A stretch of 56,016 nucleotides of DNA from CAYQQU01 sp964419545 (GCA_964419545.1 CAYQQU010000038.1:1-56016), one strand, 5' to 3'; shown: positions 1 to 9,431, counted from the stretch's first letter. The notes: generated by a model from the sequence alone, not told the origin. A program made the numbers and translations.

Positions 1-59
1 GAAAAGACATATTTGTCAGCCAATCCTTAAATATTTTAAATTCTGTCATTACTCAATTC

Positions 60-330
60 TTTTGTGCTTGGTTGCCCATAACGGCCACGGCTCGGCGCAG
101 CCAGAGGCGGAGGTTTTCGGAAAGGTTTTCGCCGAAGGCGAAAATTTTTTTGAAAATCGCAGTCCTCTGGTTGGCGCTGGAGACTGTGTTCTGCTCCGGG
201 CCGAGCGCTCCCTAGAGGGAGCGAGGTCCGGAGCAGGGCACGGTCTCCAGCAGTCGCATAGCGCGCCGAGCCGTGGCCGTTCTTGCGCAGGCCGAGCGAA
301 GCGAGGCTTGCGCAAGAACTCGGTTATATC
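60..330. repeat. Nested inverted-repeat island, non-coding
   Basis: The outer arms at about 80-98 and 264-282 are reverse complements (AACGGCCACGGCTCGGCGC and its complement). Inside them, CTGGAGAC near 177 pairs with GTCTCCAG near 243, continuing through CTGCTCCGG / CCGGAGCAG to a tip CGCTCCCTAGAGGGAGCG near 203-222. A second hairpin follows at about 280-322 (TTCTTGCGCA ... TGCGCAAGAA). Short open frames on both strands here are by-products of the GC-rich palindromes. It could be a foldback mobile repeat or a structured RNA; I cannot tell which. Confidence 0.6.
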
Positions 331-483
331 CGCAATACCCCCCTCTTATCCCCCACAAAATTACAAAACTTCAGCACAAACCGCTGCACTAATTCCACCA
401 AGCAGCAATTCATAAACCACCCATTAACAGGCGTTTGCACTCGATGACCTGCCGACTCCAGTCTTTCTCCTTTCATCCCATTT

Positions 484-525
484 GCAAACGCTTACAAACG
501 CTTGAAAACGTTTACAAGCGTTTAC
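484..525. repeat. 10-bp-period tandem array (GTAAACGCTT-like)
   Basis: Read on the minus strand this is four near-identical decamers in a row: GTAAACGCTT, GTAAACGTTT, TCAAGCGTTT, GTAAGCGTTT. A further related GGCGTTTGCA lies near 431. A period of one helical turn puts every copy on the same DNA face. The AAACGTTT/AAGCGTTT core resembles LacI-family half-sites, but no regulator gene is adjacent, so an operator role is inference only. Confidence 0.5.
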
Positions 526-600
526 ATTCCGTCACGCCACCCAATAAAACGACCAACCTTCAACAACTGATCATCGTCAGAAAATAGAAAATTACGCTCC

Positions 601-955
601 CCGAATTATTCATGGTTTCTGCGTCCTAACGGTTGACCGGCCTGCTTGCAGACCTGCGTCCGCGCACGCGCAGGCGGGCGACACGGAGGCGCCTGTGCGC
701 TGCGGAGCTGCAGACAGATATCCCCAGATACAGTGAGAGCTTGTTTGGAGGTAGTCATTTTGGCTGCAAAACCCAGCTTTTGGAACCTCCCTGTGGCATT
801 TTTCCGACCCGTAGCGCTGCTATGAGCCGGAAAAATCCCTTCGGGAGAACCCAAAATCTGAGTTTTTCGCTTCAAAAGCACTACCTCCAAACAAGCTCTG
901 AGTGAGCGGGACGGAATAGCAGGCGGCAATAGGGGAACCCATGAATAACCCGGGT
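601..955. repeat. Repeat family B, copy 1 (split by a MITE)
   Basis: The left end (ATTATTCATGG) and right end (CCATGAATAA) are inverted repeats. The inner text (GCAGGCGGGCGACACG, AGTGAGCGGG) matches copies at 29905-30058 and 48171-48324. The unit is interrupted between CAGTG and AGTGAGCGGG by the 162-bp element at 737-898. Without that insert it is about 35 bp longer than the other copies, the excess lying in the left arm. No coding capacity is apparent. Confidence 0.75.
737..898 (+). mobile_element. 162-bp MITE (family A), copy 1
   Basis: The element begins GAGCTTGTTTGGAGGTAG and ends with its reverse complement. The body is an imperfect hairpin of two similar arms around a CGTAGCGCTGCTATGAG centre. 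It is flanked by the direct repeat TGA at 734-736 and 899-901, and the uninterrupted target survives in the other family B copies. Further copies lie at 34994, 48538 and 52333. It carries no transposase. TNA-type 3-bp duplication and GAG ends recall the IS1031/ISL2 groups of the IS5 family, so mobilisation by such an enzyme is inferred. Confidence 0.85.
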
Positions 956-1058
956 TAAGATACTGGAAGTTAACCGCCTCTTGTAAAATAGTCGCTTCCC
1001 TTTCCGTGGCCACCAAACACGAGCCGCGAAGCCGCTGTTCAATAACAAACAATTTCAA

Positions 1059-1535
1059 ATGCAAGCAATGAAAAATATAGCGATCAAGTACGGTCTGCTA
1101 ATGTTTGCCGGTTTTCTTATTTTCTTTCTCACCATGCGGGGAATAGGCCTCAAAGAAGTTTACGAACTGCGCGGATTTAACGGGATCATTCACCTGGGAC
1201 TGATCTTCCTGGCGATTCGCGAATACCGCCGCCGCAGAGAAGCCAGCGCCGGCAATTACCTTTCCGGCGTGGCGCTCGGCATGTTCACATCAGTGATCGG
1301 CGTATTTTTATTTACCATCTTTATGGGTTTCTACCTCGGCTACGATACGACCTTCATGCAAAACATCAAGCAGGATTTTCCCATCGGCAAATACCTCACG
1401 CCCTTTACCACTACTCTTTTCATCACCACCGAAGGCATCGCCATCGGTCTGATCGGTTCCTATATTCTCACCCGCCTCGTCGACTTTAACGTTACGCCGG
1501 GCGGCCATCCGGAAAACGCCGACTCTACCGCCTGA
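1059..1535 (+). CDS. DUF4199-family membrane protein
   Basis: A 158-residue integral membrane protein with four likely transmembrane segments, about residues 10-26, 41-53, 69-93 and 112-138. The layout and length, with a polar loop after the third helix (YDTTFMQNIKQDFP), match the DUF4199 family common in Bacteroidota, whose function is unknown. An in-frame ATG at 1068 (MKNIAIKYG) is an equally good start. It sits 86 bp before glycerate kinase on the same strand, so cotranscription is possible. The assignment rests on hydropathy pattern and remembered family resemblance. Confidence 0.7.
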   Translation: MQAMKNIAIKYGLLMFAGFLIFFLTMRGIGLKEVYELRGFNGIIHLGLIFLAIREYRRRREASAGNYLSGVALGMFTSVIGVFLFTIFMGFYLGYDTTFMQNIKQDFPIGKYLTPFTTTLFITTEGIAIGLIGSYILTRLVDFNVTPGGHPENADSTA

Positions 1536-1621
1536 GGCGCGATCCGCCCCGCACTCCTGTTGCCTGGTTTTCCCAAAAGGGCTATCTTTCCGCATCTGCT
1601 GAAGTTTAATCCGGCACGCTG

Positions 1622-2752
1622 ATGCGCATCCTGATCGCTACCGATTCTTTTAAAGACGCTTTGTCGGCTATTGACGTCTGCCGCGCCATCGAGCGGGGAT
1701 TGCGGCGGGCCAGGCCGGATGTGGAGACCGTCCTTTTTCCACTGGCCGACGGCGGCGAGGGCATGGACGAGATCCTCACCTATCATACCGGCGGGCAGCT
1801 CGTCACTGCCCGGGTGCACGATCCCTTATTTCGCCTTATCGAGGCGCGCTACGGGCTGAGCGCTGACGGCTCCACGGCTTTTATTGCTATGGCCTCCGCC
1901 TCGGGGCTGCCGCTGCTGCGACCCGAAGAGCGCGATCCGCGGCGAACGACCACCCTCGGCGCCGGAGAATTGATCGGTGACGCCATCCGGCGCGGCGTCC
2001 GCCGGATCATCCTGGGCATCGGCGGCAGCGCTACCAACGACGGCGGCGTGGGCATGGCTACCGCCCTGGGTTATACTTTCCCCGACAAGGGAGGACAGCC
2101 CGTCTCTCCTACCGGCGGCAACCTGACATCCATCGCGCAGATCGATGACGACGGCCGGCAATTCGATCCCGAGAAATACCAGTTTGAAGTATGGTGCGAC
2201 GTCGATAATCCGCTGTACGGCCCGAAAGGGGCCGCCCGGGTGTACGCCCCGCAAAAAGGCGCTTCCCCGGAAGCGGTGGAAGAACTGGACGCCGGGTTGC
2301 ACCACCTCGCCGTCCTCCTGGAAGAAAAATTCGGAAAACCTTTCGACCACATCCCCGGCGCCGGCGCCGCCGGCGGGCTGGGGGCCGGCGCCATGGCTTT
2401 CCTGGGGGCAAAACTCCGGCCGGGCATCGACGCGATCATGGATATGGCCAGTTTCAACGAAAAACTTCGCGGCGCAGACCTGATCGTCACCGGCGAAGGT
2501 AAGATCGACGCCCAGACGCTGAGCGGCAAGCTCATCCAGGGCGTAACGGGGCGGGCAAAGACGCGGAAAATTCCCGTCATCGCCCTGTGCGGCGCCCTTG
2601 ACCTGACTCCCGATCAAACGGAAGCCCTTGGATTGCGAGCGGCTTTTTCCATTCTGCGCCAACCCATCGCGCTCTCCGCAGCCCTCGGCCGTACCGCCGA
2701 AGACCTCGAACAAACTGCCTACCACCTGCTGCGCACCTGGCGGCGCTACTGA
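1622..2752 (+). CDS. glxK: Glycerate kinase (GarK/GlxK type)
   Basis: The 376-residue product has the length and motifs of type I glycerate 2-kinases (PF02595), which phosphorylate D-glycerate with ATP in the cytoplasm. Visible motifs are IATDSFKDALSA at the N-terminus, PLADGGEGMDEIL near residue 40, GIGGSATNDGGVGMATALGY near 130-150, GAAGGLGAGAMAFLGA near 247-262 and GADLIVTGEGKIDAQTLSGK near 285-305. The family acts in glyoxylate/glycerate assimilation. The chosen ATG gives the canonical MRILIATDSFK start. Nothing is truncated. The gene name is by family; glxK and garK cannot be separated from sequence alone. Confidence 0.93.
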   Translation: MRILIATDSFKDALSAIDVCRAIERGLRRARPDVETVLFPLADGGEGMDEILTYHTGGQLVTARVHDPLFRLIEARYGLSADGSTAFIAMASASGLPLLRPEERDPRRTTTLGAGELIGDAIRRGVRRIILGIGGSATNDGGVGMATALGYTFPDKGGQPVSPTGGNLTSIAQIDDDGRQFDPEKYQFEVWCDVDNPLYGPKGAARVYAPQKGASPEAVEELDAGLHHLAVLLEEKFGKPFDHIPGAGAAGGLGAGAMAFLGAKLRPGIDAIMDMASFNEKLRGADLIVTGEGKIDAQTLSGKLIQGVTGRAKTRKIPVIALCGALDLTPDQTEALGLRAAFSILRQPIALSAALGRTAEDLEQTAYHLLRTWRRY

Positions 2753-2903
2753 GAGCATGTTTACCTTTTGCTCTCTAATTGCAACAATACTAAAAAACCG
2801 ATCGGACACGATCCATAACCTTTTTTATTTGGGTAAATTCGCATATCTTAATATATAACTTTCGCCAATTCGCTGAAACAAAACAAAAACAAACCTCCCC
2901 GAA

Positions 2904-4964
2904 ATGAAAGCGTCCCTCAGTTTGCTCTTCGTTCTCTTTTTCCACCTTGCCGGTACGGCTCAGACACCGGTTTCATTTTGTGAAACCCGTATTGTCCGGG
3001 AAGGCAACAAATTCCGGGTGGAGTGCCCGCCGAAGCTCATCAAGGCGGAAGGCGCTCAGAATGAAGCCCAGTGGGGAGAGATCTTCTGGGAGTTCGGCGA
3101 CGGCCACTACAGCACCGCCACCGAACCGGAATATACCCTGTCCGGCGACCGGCGGGAATACCAGGTGACGGCCTACCTCCTGCCCTACTACGCCAACAAC
3201 CTGCCGCACGAAGAACGACAGGCTTTTTCCGGCTCCCGGGGCCGCCCCTCGCCCCGCACCTACAACCGGCTGCAGGGAAAGCAGCTGGTGCATCTGTTTA
3301 CCAACGCCAAACACCGGCTGGTGCCGGGCCACGACATCCGGGTGGTGACCCACTACTACCTTCCGGACCAGCTGCCCGACGGCGTCTCGGGCTACCTCGT
3401 TTTCCTGTACAACAAGGAAAAAGAATCCGGACTGCGGTACGCGCCGTTCTATCCGCCCAAATCATTCAGCAGCTATTACGATGAAGATTGCTGCCTGCCC
3501 CTCAGCACCTTCCTCAGCAGCAACGTCCACCCCGACGCCAAAGCCCACATCCGGCAATTGTCGTACCAGCACGATCTGCTCATCGTCAAAACCCCGCCCC
3601 TGCGCACCGGCGCCCGCGAGCGGCGCTTCTTCATGACCATCACCTCCCAGCGCAAGCTGCGCAGTTTTGTACCCAAAGACAATAAAGACAAATCGATCGA
3701 CGTCACCCTCAAAGCAGTATGGATACCCGAAGACCCCGCCTGGGGGTTCAATGCCGATTTTCAAAGCCACACCTACAACCTGAAGCTCGCCAACGTCCAC
3801 GATCCCAACCGGCTCAAAGTGGCGCCCCGCCTCGCGCACTTCAAAAAAGGAGAACCGGTGCGGCTGGAATACACCATCGACTTTCAGAACAAAGGCGCAC
3901 GCGCCGTTCAACGCGTCGACATCAAAATTCCCTGGCCCAAAAACCTGCGGGCCGATTCGATCGATATCGTCAGCTGGCGCCCCCGGGGAAAAACCCTGTT
4001 TTGCCCCGAGGACTTCGATCCCGAAAACGACCTCGAATCCTGCCTCGAACTGGACACGACCTTCCGCGAACATCCCGATACCGTCGTGATGACCCTGCAC
4101 AACATCATGGTGCACGGCGTGAAAGAGGAAGGCGTCACCCGCAAGAAGTACACCAAAGGCACCCTCGTTTTTACCGTTCCCACCAACAACCGGCGCAGCG
4201 ACCGAACCGCCCTGCAGGTCATCATCGACTTCGAAGGCGGCGAACCGCTGAAAACCAAGCGCGCCCGCACGCGCTGGCGGGAACGCACCATCGGCCTCTG
4301 GGGGACCTACGGCTTTGCTCCCGACCTGGTGGGTTACGAAACAGCAACCGACGCCTCCTTCGCCGACCAGATCGGCGCCGGTTTTTACTACCTGAGCACG
4401 CCGCCCGTCAGTGGGCTCGGCTGGGGCGTCACCCTGGATTACAACCGGTTTGCCTTCGAAAAACAGCAAGCCGGGGATTCCATTACGATCATCAACAACT
4501 TCATTGACACCATACCCGGCTTATTCTACAACGAAAACCTCAATATCGATCTCCTGGACCTGCGCATCATGGGAACCTGGCAGGCCGGGCGATTCCTGCG
4601 CTTTTTCGCCGGCACGGGCCTCTGTGTTTCCCTCACCGGGCGGGCGGAGATCGAAGGCTGGCAATTAGTCAGCGAGGGGTTCTCCAGCACCATGTTCAAC
4701 GCGGAAACGGAAGCCGCCTTCGGGCTGCTGCGCCGCAATGTCGACGGCTTCTTGTTCAACCAATCGCTGCGCGCCCGCACTTTCATCGGAACCAGCAGCA
4801 TCATCGGCGCAGAGATCGGACTGCTCAACGACTTCAGCATCGGGGTCCACTACCAGTACCGGTATTTTCCAACTTTCTACAACGGCAACTGCGCCAACCT
4901 CGGCGCCCTCGGCGCCCATTTTCGACTGAAACTCAATACCATCAAACCAAAACAAAAAATATGA
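2904..4964 (+). CDS. Secreted PKD-like / putative outer-membrane protein
   Basis: A 686-residue protein with a clear signal peptide (MKASLSLLFVLFFHLAGTAQ). Near residues 55-85 it has a PKD-like segment (WEFGDGHYSTATEPEYTL). Around residues 310-345 a segment (RLEYTIDFQNKGARAVQRVDIKIP) resembles the DUF11/DUF7619-type conserved-repeat fold. The last ~220 residues alternate glycine and aromatics in short strands (GAGFYYLSTPPVSGLGWGVT), suggesting an outer-membrane barrel or strand-rich domain. No T9SS signature is obvious at the C-terminus. It overlaps the next gene by 4 bp (ATGA), so the two are almost certainly cotranscribed. Function unknown. Confidence 0.75.
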   Translation: MKASLSLLFVLFFHLAGTAQTPVSFCETRIVREGNKFRVECPPKLIKAEGAQNEAQWGEIFWEFGDGHYSTATEPEYTLSGDRREYQVTAYLLPYYANNLPHEERQAFSGSRGRPSPRTYNRLQGKQLVHLFTNAKHRLVPGHDIRVVTHYYLPDQLPDGVSGYLVFLYNKEKESGLRYAPFYPPKSFSSYYDEDCCLPLSTFLSSNVHPDAKAHIRQLSYQHDLLIVKTPPLRTGARERRFFMTITSQRKLRSFVPKDNKDKSIDVTLKAVWIPEDPAWGFNADFQSHTYNLKLANVHDPNRLKVAPRLAHFKKGEPVRLEYTIDFQNKGARAVQRVDIKIPWPKNLRADSIDIVSWRPRGKTLFCPEDFDPENDLESCLELDTTFREHPDTVVMTLHNIMVHGVKEEGVTRKKYTKGTLVFTVPTNNRRSDRTALQVIIDFEGGEPLKTKRARTRWRERTIGLWGTYGFAPDLVGYETATDASFADQIGAGFYYLSTPPVSGLGWGVTLDYNRFAFEKQQAGDSITIINNFIDTIPGLFYNENLNIDLLDLRIMGTWQAGRFLRFFAGTGLCVSLTGRAEIEGWQLVSEGFSSTMFNAETEAAFGLLRRNVDGFLFNQSLRARTFIGTSSIIGAEIGLLNDFSIGVHYQYRYFPTFYNGNCANLGALGAHFRLKLNTIKPKQKI

Positions 4965-5425
4965 AGCGGTTTCACCTCATCCTCCTCACCGGCTTGCTTT
5001 TCGGGGCCGCCTGCAGCTGCCCGGAGCAGGAAGAACTACCCGTCGAATCGTCCGACCCTTTCTACGTGGTAGGCATCGACATCGATTTTGACTTTTATGA
5101 ATTGCGCTTCAGCAAACCCGTCGATACGGCTACTTTTGAAATAGGCAGGACGATCTTTTTCGGCGACGGGCCCCAGGAGGAGATCGTTTATGAAAGCATG
5201 AACTGGTCGGATGACTTTTCACGCGTTTTCTTCGATTATCTTTCGGTACCCTGCGATTCCTTTGTCAACGCCCAGGAAAGCTGCTTCATCTACATCAATA
5301 TCCTGGGCGAAAAAGGGGCGCCCTTGCAACAATTGCGCAGCATGGACCCGCCCGGGCAAGTGCTCGACGGCGATTACGACGGCAGCGACGGGGGGAATTT
5401 CCGCCGCTTGTATCAGCGGTATTAG
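4961..5425 (+). CDS. Small lipoprotein, function unknown
   Basis: The 154-residue product starts with a lipoprotein signal (LLTGLLFGAACSC) with lipidated cysteine at about position 18. The mature part is acidic and strand-rich (DIDFDFYELRFSKPVDTATFEIG) and contains two cysteines near 90-110 that could form a disulfide. The 4-bp overlap with the upstream secreted protein implies translational coupling and perhaps a shared envelope complex. I do not recognise a family. It is convergent with the CHAT/WD40 gene, 38 bp away. Confidence 0.75.
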   Translation: MKRFHLILLTGLLFGAACSCPEQEELPVESSDPFYVVGIDIDFDFYELRFSKPVDTATFEIGRTIFFGDGPQEEIVYESMNWSDDFSRVFFDYLSVPCDSFVNAQESCFIYINILGEKGAPLQQLRSMDPPGQVLDGDYDGSDGGNFRRLYQRY

Positions 5426-5462
5426 CCCGGATCGTTCCGCTCTCCTTCAAAAAAACGGCGCC

Positions 5463-8400
5463 TCACCATTCCGGAGGGCGGGGCGTGGCAATTTGCAGGA
5501 CCTGCCCGTTTTGCAGGGCCAGAAAAACGAACGCTCCGTCCGGCGAAAAAGCCAGATCGGCAATGCCGGCTTCCCCGCCCCTGGCGAGACGGGGAGCATA
5601 ATTTGCGTACTGCCGCCCCTGCCCGTCCACAAAATATACCGCCGGCCCGGTGAGCACCGCCAGCTCGTCTCTGGCAGGGTGCGCGACCAGGTCAAAGACC
5701 TCCTCTTCCAGATCAAAAGTCTGCTGCACCGCTCCTTTTTCATCCCAAACGAAAAAGCGACCACCCGCCAGAGCCGTCACCAGGCGCCCGCTTTCCGGTA
5801 AAAAGACCAGACCGGCTACCAGCGCTTCCGGATGCCGGTACACTTGCGGCGCGCTATCGCCTGTACCCGGCTCCCAGACCCTGACCGTACTGTCAGTGGC
5901 GGCCGCAGCGAGGTAGCGCCCGTCGGCGGAAAACGCCATGGCGGTCACTATGGTCTCTTCCGGCAGCGCCAGGGTATCCTGCAATCCTTCCCCCACCGAC
6001 AAATAGCGCACGATCCGGTCGGCGGCAGCCAGGTGGCGGCCGTCCGGATGCAGGGCCAGTACTTCTACCGGTATTCCCTCCCCGGGCGCCAGCAGTTGTT
6101 CGCGGCTTGCGGTGCGGACCGCCCACCGGTGCACGGCGCCGCTGCGATCGCTGCTGACGGCCCAATTGTGTTGCGGATCGAGCAATACCTGCGTAAGACG
6201 GGCGGTATGCTCCTCATAAGCAGCGATCAGGGTTCCGGACGACCGCTCCCAGACATAGGCTCGCCGGTCGGCCGCCCCGGCTGCTACCAGGTCCTTCCCA
6301 ACCGCTATGGCGCTCAGCGGAGCAAGAGTGGGGATGGTCGGCAGGGTATCTACGGCCCGCCGCCGGCGCAGGGGCCAGTGGCGCACCGTCCGATCGCGGC
6401 CTACCGAAATTACGCCGCCGTCCGGAAGCGCCTGCGCCGCCAGGACGGCATCGCGGTGGCCGATCAGAAGTTCTTCCCCCGTGGTCACGTCCTGGTAGCG
6501 CAGGTACAGCCTTCCTCCCGGCTCGCCCAGCAATAGCGATTTTCCATGCGGCCCGCTACCCAGCAATTGAGGAACCTCCAGGGGATTAGAAACAGGCAGG
6601 CCCTCCCAATCGCCGGTCCGCCAGTCGTATCGATACAGCCGCCCTGCTTCTTTTTCCACCAAAACCAGTTCGCCCGCGCCGGCGCCGGCAGCCATGGCGG
6701 TCACCGGAAAGGGCAAGGTCGCCGGATTGTTCTCAGCGCCCAGTCGCCAGAAGAGGCTGTCCTTCTGCAGCCCGATCAGCTGCCCGTCCGGCGCATACTG
6801 CAGCGCGCGGAGGTCGCCGGGCAGCGGCAGGGTGTCCCAGGCGTCCTTGTTCAGGTCCTTTTCCAGCACCCGGTCGTTGGTGCAGAGGGCCACGCTTCGG
6901 CCGGCCGGATGCAATGCCAGTTGCCGGATCACCAGGCCGCTATCTACCGACAGCAGCGTTCCTTTGTCGTTCCACAGGTAGAGTTTGTGGTTGAGCCCGC
7001 CGCCGGCGATGATCCGTCCGTCATTGGTGATCGCCACCCGTTCGAGGGTCAGCGAGGCGCCGGGCAGCTCCGACCGGAGCACCAGCGCTGCGTCTTTCCG
7101 GTCCCAAAGCGTAGTTTTTACCGACAGCCCCGCATCCGACTGGGCCAGCACCAGGCGCTTGCCGTCGGGAGTTATCGCCGCTGCGTTGAAGGGAAGCACG
7201 GTATCGCGGTGCAGCAAGCGGTAAAAATTATTTTCCCGGTACAATCGGTAGAGGCGCGCTTCCACCGCCGGCGAATAAAAAGCCGCCAGGCTGGCGCGGT
7301 ACTGCTCCAGGGCGGCCGTCGGGTCGGCAGATTCCAGTGCGCGGGCGCGCAGCTCGATCAGGCTGGCCTTGTTGCGCTGATTGGCGCGCACCGTGCTGCG
7401 GTACAGCAAAAAGAGGGTAACCAGAGTGATCAGGCCGGCTCCGACCAGAGCGCCGAGAAAGAGCCTTCGCTGCCGCCGCTGGCGGGCCCAGTGCCGGCGG
7501 CTGGCCGCGATCCAGTTTTCTTCGCGGGTAGTCCATCGGCGCATGCCGTATCGCCCTTTTTCCACTTGCCGGACCTGCTCGGCGTTGAGATAGGTCTCGG
7601 GATCAAGCAGATCGCCGTCGGGCCGCCCGTTTTCGATGATCCGGTCGGCGACGGGGCCGGGCAAAGTCGACGATTGGTAGCGGCGGCGTATCACCGGCGC
7701 GAGGGTGTCGTGGGCCAGCCGGAGCTGAGGTGCTTCCTCCCCGCCTTCGACCTGCAGCAAATAGCGGTCGATCAAATAACCGCACAGTTCGTTGATCGCA
7801 TCGCGGCGATCGTCGTAGCGCGCCGGGACAGCTTCCTGCGGATGGCCGGCGGCGGCGCCTTCGGGGGTCGTAAAAAAATACAGGAGATCCAGCACGAGCC
7901 CGGACTCAGAATAGGCGGGTCGCCAGTCCCGGACCGCCCGCAGTTCGCGTTCGATAAAATCGGACAACAAGATGCCTTCCCGGCGGAGCCGGCGGTACAG
8001 GTCGAGCGAGAACTGCGGTTGATCGGGATGCCGGGCTTTGGCGGCCTCCCACATGCGCGCCAGCAGGATCTGAAGGACGGGCGCCACGGCCGATTGCTGG
8101 TCCTGCAGCACATCTTCAGCGATGACCGCCGGCAGTTTTTCGGCTACCGACAGCTGGTAGCGCCGCTGGAGGTCCGGCGACGCGGCCACGCCGGCCACCA
8201 CTTCCTCTACGCCTGTCCGGTCGAGCGGCCGGAGGAATACCTCGGTAAAAGGCGCCATGGCGGATTCCAGCGCAGCGCTGACCTCGGGATGGTATTCTTT
8301 GCGGTAAGCCAGAATGACTTTTCGGCCGGCCGTTGCTTCCCGGTCTTCAAAAAACGCCCGGAGCATCGAAGCCAGCTGTTGCACTTCCTGCTCCCCGCCG

Positions 8401-9431
8401 GCTGCGCCGGGCTGGGTGTAGGCCGCTTCTACCTGATCGAGGATCAGCAGCCGCGGCGAGGGCGTCAGGGCGCGTATCCGCTGCCAGTCAGCCGGCAGCC
8501 CTGCTTTGGTGCGGCGCTCGTAATGCGCGGCGCCCCACGCCCCCAGCCGGGGCAGCAATCCCGCCGCCAGGAGGGAAGACTTCCCGACGCCGCTCTGTCC
8601 ATACAATAAGATCACCGGCGGCATCGCCGGGTCCGTCACCATTTCGTAGAGCCGGCGGATATCGTTGCCGCGCCCGAAAAAGAGCGCGGCGTGCTTCGCT
8701 TCGTAGCGCTGCAGCGGCAGGTAAGGACGCTGCGGCAATGCGCCCTCCGTCGCCGGAGCCGGAAGTCCGAAAAGCGGATCCTCAGCGGCCGCGCCCAGGC
8801 TCCACTCGGCCATGGCCGCCTGGGCGCCGGGACGGTAATATATGGCCCACGGGTAAACCTGCAGCGAATCGCCTTCGCCCTCCCGCAGCTTGAGGCCGCG
8901 CCGGGCGCCGCCGCGCAGGTCCTGGATCGACTCGTAATAGCGAAACGACGATTCCAGGCTTTTGCCCTGCCCCAGCTGGGTGTAAAAGCTGGCCGCCACG
9001 TCGCGCGCCACCTCGTCGAAAATATCCATCGCAGTAGCGATGACGACCGGCACGCCCGCCTGGTGCAGGCCTTCCACCTGATCGGCGGTAGCGCAGCCGT
9101 TGAGGAAGACGAAACGCAACTGCGGCTGTTCGCCCAGAAAAGCCGCCAGCCCTTCGCCGGGTATCTTCTCCGCTTCGCTGAGCATCAGTTCGTAGCCGCC
9201 CGCATGGCCGCCGAAGTGAAAGCCGACGACCGGCCCCTCGGCCCGTGCAAAAGCCTCCCGGATTTTAGCAGCCGTGGCGTTGTGCAGCACGACCGGTTCG
9301 CAGACGCCCTGCTCCACCGCCGGCCGCAGCGCTTCGCCGATGGCGTCCACTTCCGCACCCAGCTCGCGCAATTGTCGCGCCGGATGGCTGTAATGAGGAG
9401 CAATAGCGATGATGAGATACAATTTAGGCAT
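5463..9431 (-). CDS. CHAT protease / STAND NTPase / WD40 membrane protein
   Basis: A 1322-residue multidomain protein. Residues 1-170 are a CHAT caspase-like domain with the expected dyad: His76 in FHFGGHAGG and Cys113 in FLNGCATA. Residues 240-590 are an nSTAND-type P-loop NTPase: an FFGR lead-in at 251, Walker A GQSGVGKSS at 278-286 and Walker B-like LLILDQVE at 328-335. A helix-rich part follows, ending LAHDTLAPVIRRRY. One transmembrane helix lies at about 657-677, then ~640 residues of WD40 blades (about 14, such as VAITNDGRIIAGGG and MAFSADGRYLAAAATD). The family logic is sensor-switch-effector; CHAT-STAND proteins are associated with biological conflict or regulated cell death. The domains are read directly; the role is inference. 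It is divergent from trehalase with 106 bp between. Confidence 0.9.
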   Translation of the reverse strand: MPKLYLIIAIAPHYSHPARQLRELGAEVDAIGEALRPAVEQGVCEPVVLHNATAAKIREAFARAEGPVVGFHFGGHAGGYELMLSEAEKIPGEGLAAFLGEQPQLRFVFLNGCATADQVEGLHQAGVPVVIATAMDIFDEVARDVAASFYTQLGQGKSLESSFRYYESIQDLRGGARRGLKLREGEGDSLQVYPWAIYYRPGAQAAMAEWSLGAAAEDPLFGLPAPATEGALPQRPYLPLQRYEAKHAALFFGRGNDIRRLYEMVTDPAMPPVILLYGQSGVGKSSLLAAGLLPRLGAWGAAHYERRTKAGLPADWQRIRALTPSPRLLILDQVEAAYTQPGAAGGEQEVQQLASMLRAFFEDREATAGRKVILAYRKEYHPEVSAALESAMAPFTEVFLRPLDRTGVEEVVAGVAASPDLQRRYQLSVAEKLPAVIAEDVLQDQQSAVAPVLQILLARMWEAAKARHPDQPQFSLDLYRRLRREGILLSDFIERELRAVRDWRPAYSESGLVLDLLYFFTTPEGAAAGHPQEAVPARYDDRRDAINELCGYLIDRYLLQVEGGEEAPQLRLAHDTLAPVIRRRYQSSTLPGPVADRIIENGRPDGDLLDPETYLNAEQVRQVEKGRYGMRRWTTREENWIAASRRHWARQRRQRRLFLGALVGAGLITLVTLFLLYRSTVRANQRNKASLIELRARALESADPTAALEQYRASLAAFYSPAVEARLYRLYRENNFYRLLHRDTVLPFNAAAITPDGKRLVLAQSDAGLSVKTTLWDRKDAALVLRSELPGASLTLERVAITNDGRIIAGGGLNHKLYLWNDKGTLLSVDSGLVIRQLALHPAGRSVALCTNDRVLEKDLNKDAWDTLPLPGDLRALQYAPDGQLIGLQKDSLFWRLGAENNPATLPFPVTAMAAGAGAGELVLVEKEAGRLYRYDWRTGDWEGLPVSNPLEVPQLLGSGPHGKSLLLGEPGGRLYLRYQDVTTGEELLIGHRDAVLAAQALPDGGVISVGRDRTVRHWPLRRRRAVDTLPTIPTLAPLSAIAVGKDLVAAGAADRRAYVWERSSGTLIAAYEEHTARLTQVLLDPQHNWAVSSDRSGAVHRWAVRTASREQLLAPGEGIPVEVLALHPDGRHLAAADRIVRYLSVGEGLQDTLALPEETIVTAMAFSADGRYLAAAATDSTVRVWEPGTGDSAPQVYRHPEALVAGLVFLPESGRLVTALAGGRFFVWDEKGAVQQTFDLEEEVFDLVAHPARDELAVLTGPAVYFVDGQGRQYANYAPRLARGGEAGIADLAFSPDGAFVFLALQNGQVLQIATPRPPEW

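Noticed and set aside
62..415. Open frames on both strands in the first 400 bases
   Set aside because: They run through palindromic GC-rich repeats, have biased composition and no recognisable domain.
606..1064. Frame of about 150 residues on the minus strand upstream of DUF4199
   Set aside because: It consists of translated family A and B repeats; the same peptide recurs wherever the MITE does.
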